A stretch of DNA of 6,752 nt, taken from contig DNZB01000082.1 of the NCBI GenBank assembly GCA_003506635.1, positions 5,659 through 12,410 on the forward strand, read 5' to 3'. The DNA is from Parvularcula sp. GTDB lineage: Bacteria > Pseudomonadota > Alphaproteobacteria > Caulobacterales > Parvularculaceae. The notes beneath the pieces are model-generated. The model saw nothing but the letters and a program-made list of their open reading frames with translations. It was not told the DNA's origin and did no database searches. Within the stretch, counting starts at the first letter, position 1; each line of letters begins with the position of its first letter. Of the stretch, positions 4,893 to 6,752 are shown in pieces. Both the position numbers and the translations under genes were made by a program.

Positions 4893-5945
4893 ATGAGGAC
4901 GTCCGAAAACGGCATCGCGCTCATCAAGCGCTGGGAGGGCCTGGAGCTTCAGTCCTATCAGGACATCGCCGGCGTCTGGACGATCGGCTACGGCCACACC
5001 GAAACGGCGGGGCCGAATCAGAAAATCTCCGAGCGCGAGGCCGAAGAACTCCTGAGGCGCGACCTCGAACCGCGCGAGCGGGCGGTCGGCGATCTGACCA
5101 GCGTTCCCCTCAACCAGAACGAATTCGATGCGCTCGTCTCCTTCGTCTACAATGTCGGCGCGGGCGCTTATCGCAATTCAACGGCGAGGAAGCGCCTTAA
5201 CCGCGGCGACCGCGTCGGGGCGGCCGAGGCGCTGACCTGGTTCAGCAAGGCGACGATCGGCGGCGTCTTGCGCGAGGTGAACGGTCTCAAACGGCGGCGC
5301 GCGGCGGAGCAGGCCCTGTTCCTGACGCCGGTCAATCCGCCGATCGTCAGTGATCCGAAAAAGGTCGCGGAGAACACGAGAATCACGCCGGTCGAGGACG
5401 CGCCGCGCCGCGAAAGCCTCGGCGACAGTCGCACGGTGCAAGGCGCCGTCGTCGCCGGCGGCGCGGGCGCGGCCGCTTCGACAATCGGGCGCGACAGCGC
5501 CGAGGAGCTCGACCAGCTTGAAGGAAACATCGAGCAGGGAACCGGACTGACGGAGAAGCCGGGAGACCAGGGCGGCCTTGGCGCGGCAGGCGGGGCGCCG
5601 TCAGGAGACGGAACATCCGTAGGCGGACCGACAAGCGATGACGCCGGCGCGACCTTGCCCGACGTTCCCGGCGCGGATGAGGGGACGGCGCCCGGCGATG
5701 CGAACGCGGGCGATTCCGGCGCGGCGGCGCCGGACGGCGCAGACGGCGCGCCGCCCGATGCGCCGGCCGCGACGCCGCCGGGCGAGACTACGACGACAGT
5801 CGAAATGGGACCGCCCCGGCCCTCAAAGCACGAGAAGCACGCCGTCGACGCGCAGCTACAGCTGGCGCTTCTCATCATCATTCTCCTGAGCGCGCTTTAC
5901 ATCGTCTTCGCGCGCGCCGACGACTGGTGGAAATACCGGCGATAG
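4893..5945 (+). CDS. GH24 lysozyme with linker and C-terminal membrane anchor
   Basis: Residues about 1-145 are a complete phage-type lysozyme (glycoside hydrolase family 24, N-acetylmuramidase), which cleaves the MurNAc-GlcNAc bond of peptidoglycan. The catalytic triad of T4 lysozyme (Glu11, Asp20, Thr26) is matched by Glu15 in KRWEG, Asp24 in YQDIAG and Thr30 in VWTIGYGHT. Further family signatures are PLNQNEFDALVSFVYNVG, the STARKRLNRGD motif and GLKRRRAAEQALF. Residues 150-310 are a low-complexity Gly/Ala/Asp/Pro linker. Residues about 322-341 (LQLALLIIILLSALYIVFAR) are strongly hydrophobic, followed by DDWWKYRR, so the protein looks tail-anchored. There is no N-terminal signal peptide, and typical phage members are about 150-180 residues, so this one is twice that length. 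No holin, spanin or other phage gene is nearby. The basic C-terminus would favour an outside-facing enzyme, but the segment is also preceded by basic residues, so topology is uncertain. It may serve wall remodelling rather than lysis (inference). Confidence 0.92.
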   Translation: MRTSENGIALIKRWEGLELQSYQDIAGVWTIGYGHTETAGPNQKISEREAEELLRRDLEPRERAVGDLTSVPLNQNEFDALVSFVYNVGAGAYRNSTARKRLNRGDRVGAAEALTWFSKATIGGVLREVNGLKRRRAAEQALFLTPVNPPIVSDPKKVAENTRITPVEDAPRRESLGDSRTVQGAVVAGGAGAAASTIGRDSAEELDQLEGNIEQGTGLTEKPGDQGGLGAAGGAPSGDGTSVGGPTSDDAGATLPDVPGADEGTAPGDANAGDSGAAAPDGADGAPPDAPAATPPGETTTTVEMGPPRPSKHEKHAVDAQLQLALLIIILLSALYIVFARADDWWKYRR

Positions 5946-5954
5946 TTCGCGGCG

Positions 5955-6752
5955 CTATCCCTTGCGGCGCGCCTGAAAGCGCGTCACCTGCAACTGGCCC
6001 GATTTCATCGCGTCTAATCGCTCCGCCCAGAGATGGGCGTAAGCGCCGAGCGCGCGCAAATAGTCCGTGCGCTGACCGCTTTTCGGCGAATCCTGCGCGC
6101 GGTCGTATGCGTTGCGCCAGCGCGCCCAGCCCCGCGTGATGAGCGGCAGGAAGGCGCGCGTTTCATCGTTGCGGTCGCCGACCCGGAAACCTGACTTGTC
6201 GAGCATGTCGGCGACCTGATCGGCTCCGCGCGGCGCGCCGTCCCAAGGGTCGGCGAAGCAGGATTTCAAGCGCGCGCCTTTGCGCGCCAGCGTGAAGTCG
6301 ACGAAGACGAACGCTGCGTTCGCGCGCACAAGCTCGGCGGCGAACATCGCGATCATCGCCGGATCGGCGTCGCGGTGCAGCTCGAAAAAACAGAGCCCTG
6401 CATCCGCTGCGGCGCGATTGATGCGCTGAAGCGCGACTTCGTAAGGCGAGACGTCAAGCGACTTCATGCGCTCTTCGAGGCGCGCATAGCCGCTGAGTTT
6501 CCAGCGCGTGCCGTTCTTCAGGTCGCGGATCGGGCCGCCGGCGCCGGCGCCAAGAACGACGACCGACGCTTTAAGTTCGGCGCCGAGCGTTCTTGCGTGG
6601 CGCATCGTCCACGCCGCGTCGCCGGGATCAAACCGCCCTTCGCCCCAAATCGCTTGCGCAATTTCCTGATGAACCGCGAAGCGCTGGGACTCACTCGACA
6701 TCGTTCGCCGACGGAGCAGATGCGCGCGCTCGGCCGCTTCATTGAAATCATA
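5955..6752 (-). CDS. SAM-dependent methyltransferase-like protein (5'-partial)
   Basis: The frame runs from TAG at 5957-5955 to the window edge: 17 further codons (YDFNEAAERAHLLRRRT) precede the Met at 6701 in frame, and no ribosome binding site precedes that Met, so the true start probably lies outside. 265 residues are visible. After a helical N-terminus (RFAVHQEIAQAIWGEGRFD), SVVVLGAGAGGPIRDL (about residues 63-78) looks like the glycine-rich SAM-binding motif I after a beta strand. Later, NAAFVFVDFTLARKG and the DKSGFRVGDRNDETRAF segment match the late strands and the 'GF-v-D-T' region of class I methyltransferases. The usual acidic residue after strand 2 is not obvious (GYARLEE). The C-terminus, SGQLQVTRFQARRKG, also fits such enzymes. 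Substrate unknown. It converges on the lysozyme gene with 9 bases between stop codons and no visible terminator. The methyltransferase fold is likely but not certain. Confidence 0.75.
   Translation of the reverse strand, partial: YDFNEAAERAHLLRRRTMSSESQRFAVHQEIAQAIWGEGRFDPGDAAWTMRHARTLGAELKASVVVLGAGAGGPIRDLKNGTRWKLSGYARLEERMKSLDVSPYEVALQRINRAAADAGLCFFELHRDADPAMIAMFAAELVRANAAFVFVDFTLARKGARLKSCFADPWDGAPRGADQVADMLDKSGFRVGDRNDETRAFLPLITRGWARWRNAYDRAQDSPKSGQRTDYLRALGAYAHLWAERLDAMKSGQLQVTRFQARRKG

Noticed and set aside
5168..5881. 237-codon minus-strand frame rich in Ser/Pro/Ala over the lysozyme linker
   Set aside because: Antisense of the low-complexity linker; the lysozyme frame has clear catalytic motifs and a ribosome binding site.
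4893..5945. Prophage or gene-transfer-agent lysis cassette
   Set aside because: Only the lysozyme is phage-like; no holin, spanin, structural or integrase gene is visible, and the long linker plus membrane tail is unlike a standard endolysin.

Overview
The window is uniformly GC-rich DNA with dense coding, Ala/Arg/Asp-rich proteins and long antisense shadow ORFs. It looks like an alphaproteobacterial chromosome, probably Hyphomicrobiales (rhizobia or methylotroph relatives). That placement is inferred from base composition and protein style, not from a marker gene. No tRNA, rRNA, CRISPR array, transposase or integrase was found.

Left block (1-3358, + strand): three tightly packed genes, almost certainly one transcript. 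The first is a helical protein cut by the window start, with weak resemblance to the TelA (toxic-anion/tellurite resistance) family. The second is a bitopic membrane protein with a short N-terminal helical part and a larger C-terminal part predicted to be periplasmic. The third is a 500-residue Ala-rich coiled-coil protein ending in a Gly/Trp/Arg/Pro tail. None has a function I can assign with confidence. Spacing (6 and 4 bases between stop and start) and shared style suggest one envelope-associated complex.

Middle (3359-4007): about 650 bases with no convincing gene but many predicted stem-loops. They include a long interrupted hairpin right after the coiled-coil gene, an AT-rich promoter-like patch, two tandem hairpins, a terminator facing left, and a roughly 125-base unit present in two imperfect copies built around the palindrome AAAAGGCGCCTTTT.

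Right block (4008-6752): a leftward gene for a secreted YbjN-domain protein is broken by a single +1 frameshift near 4534. A 200-base divergent region separates it from a rightward GH24 lysozyme that has an intact catalytic domain, a long Gly/Ala/Asp/Pro linker and a C-terminal membrane segment. The lysozyme converges, with only 9 bases between stop codons, on a leftward SAM-dependent methyltransferase-like gene that runs off the window end.

The points most worth a second look are the uncharacterised three-gene operon, the tail-anchored lysozyme next to it, the frameshifted ybjN-type gene, and the hairpin/repeat-rich intergenic region.
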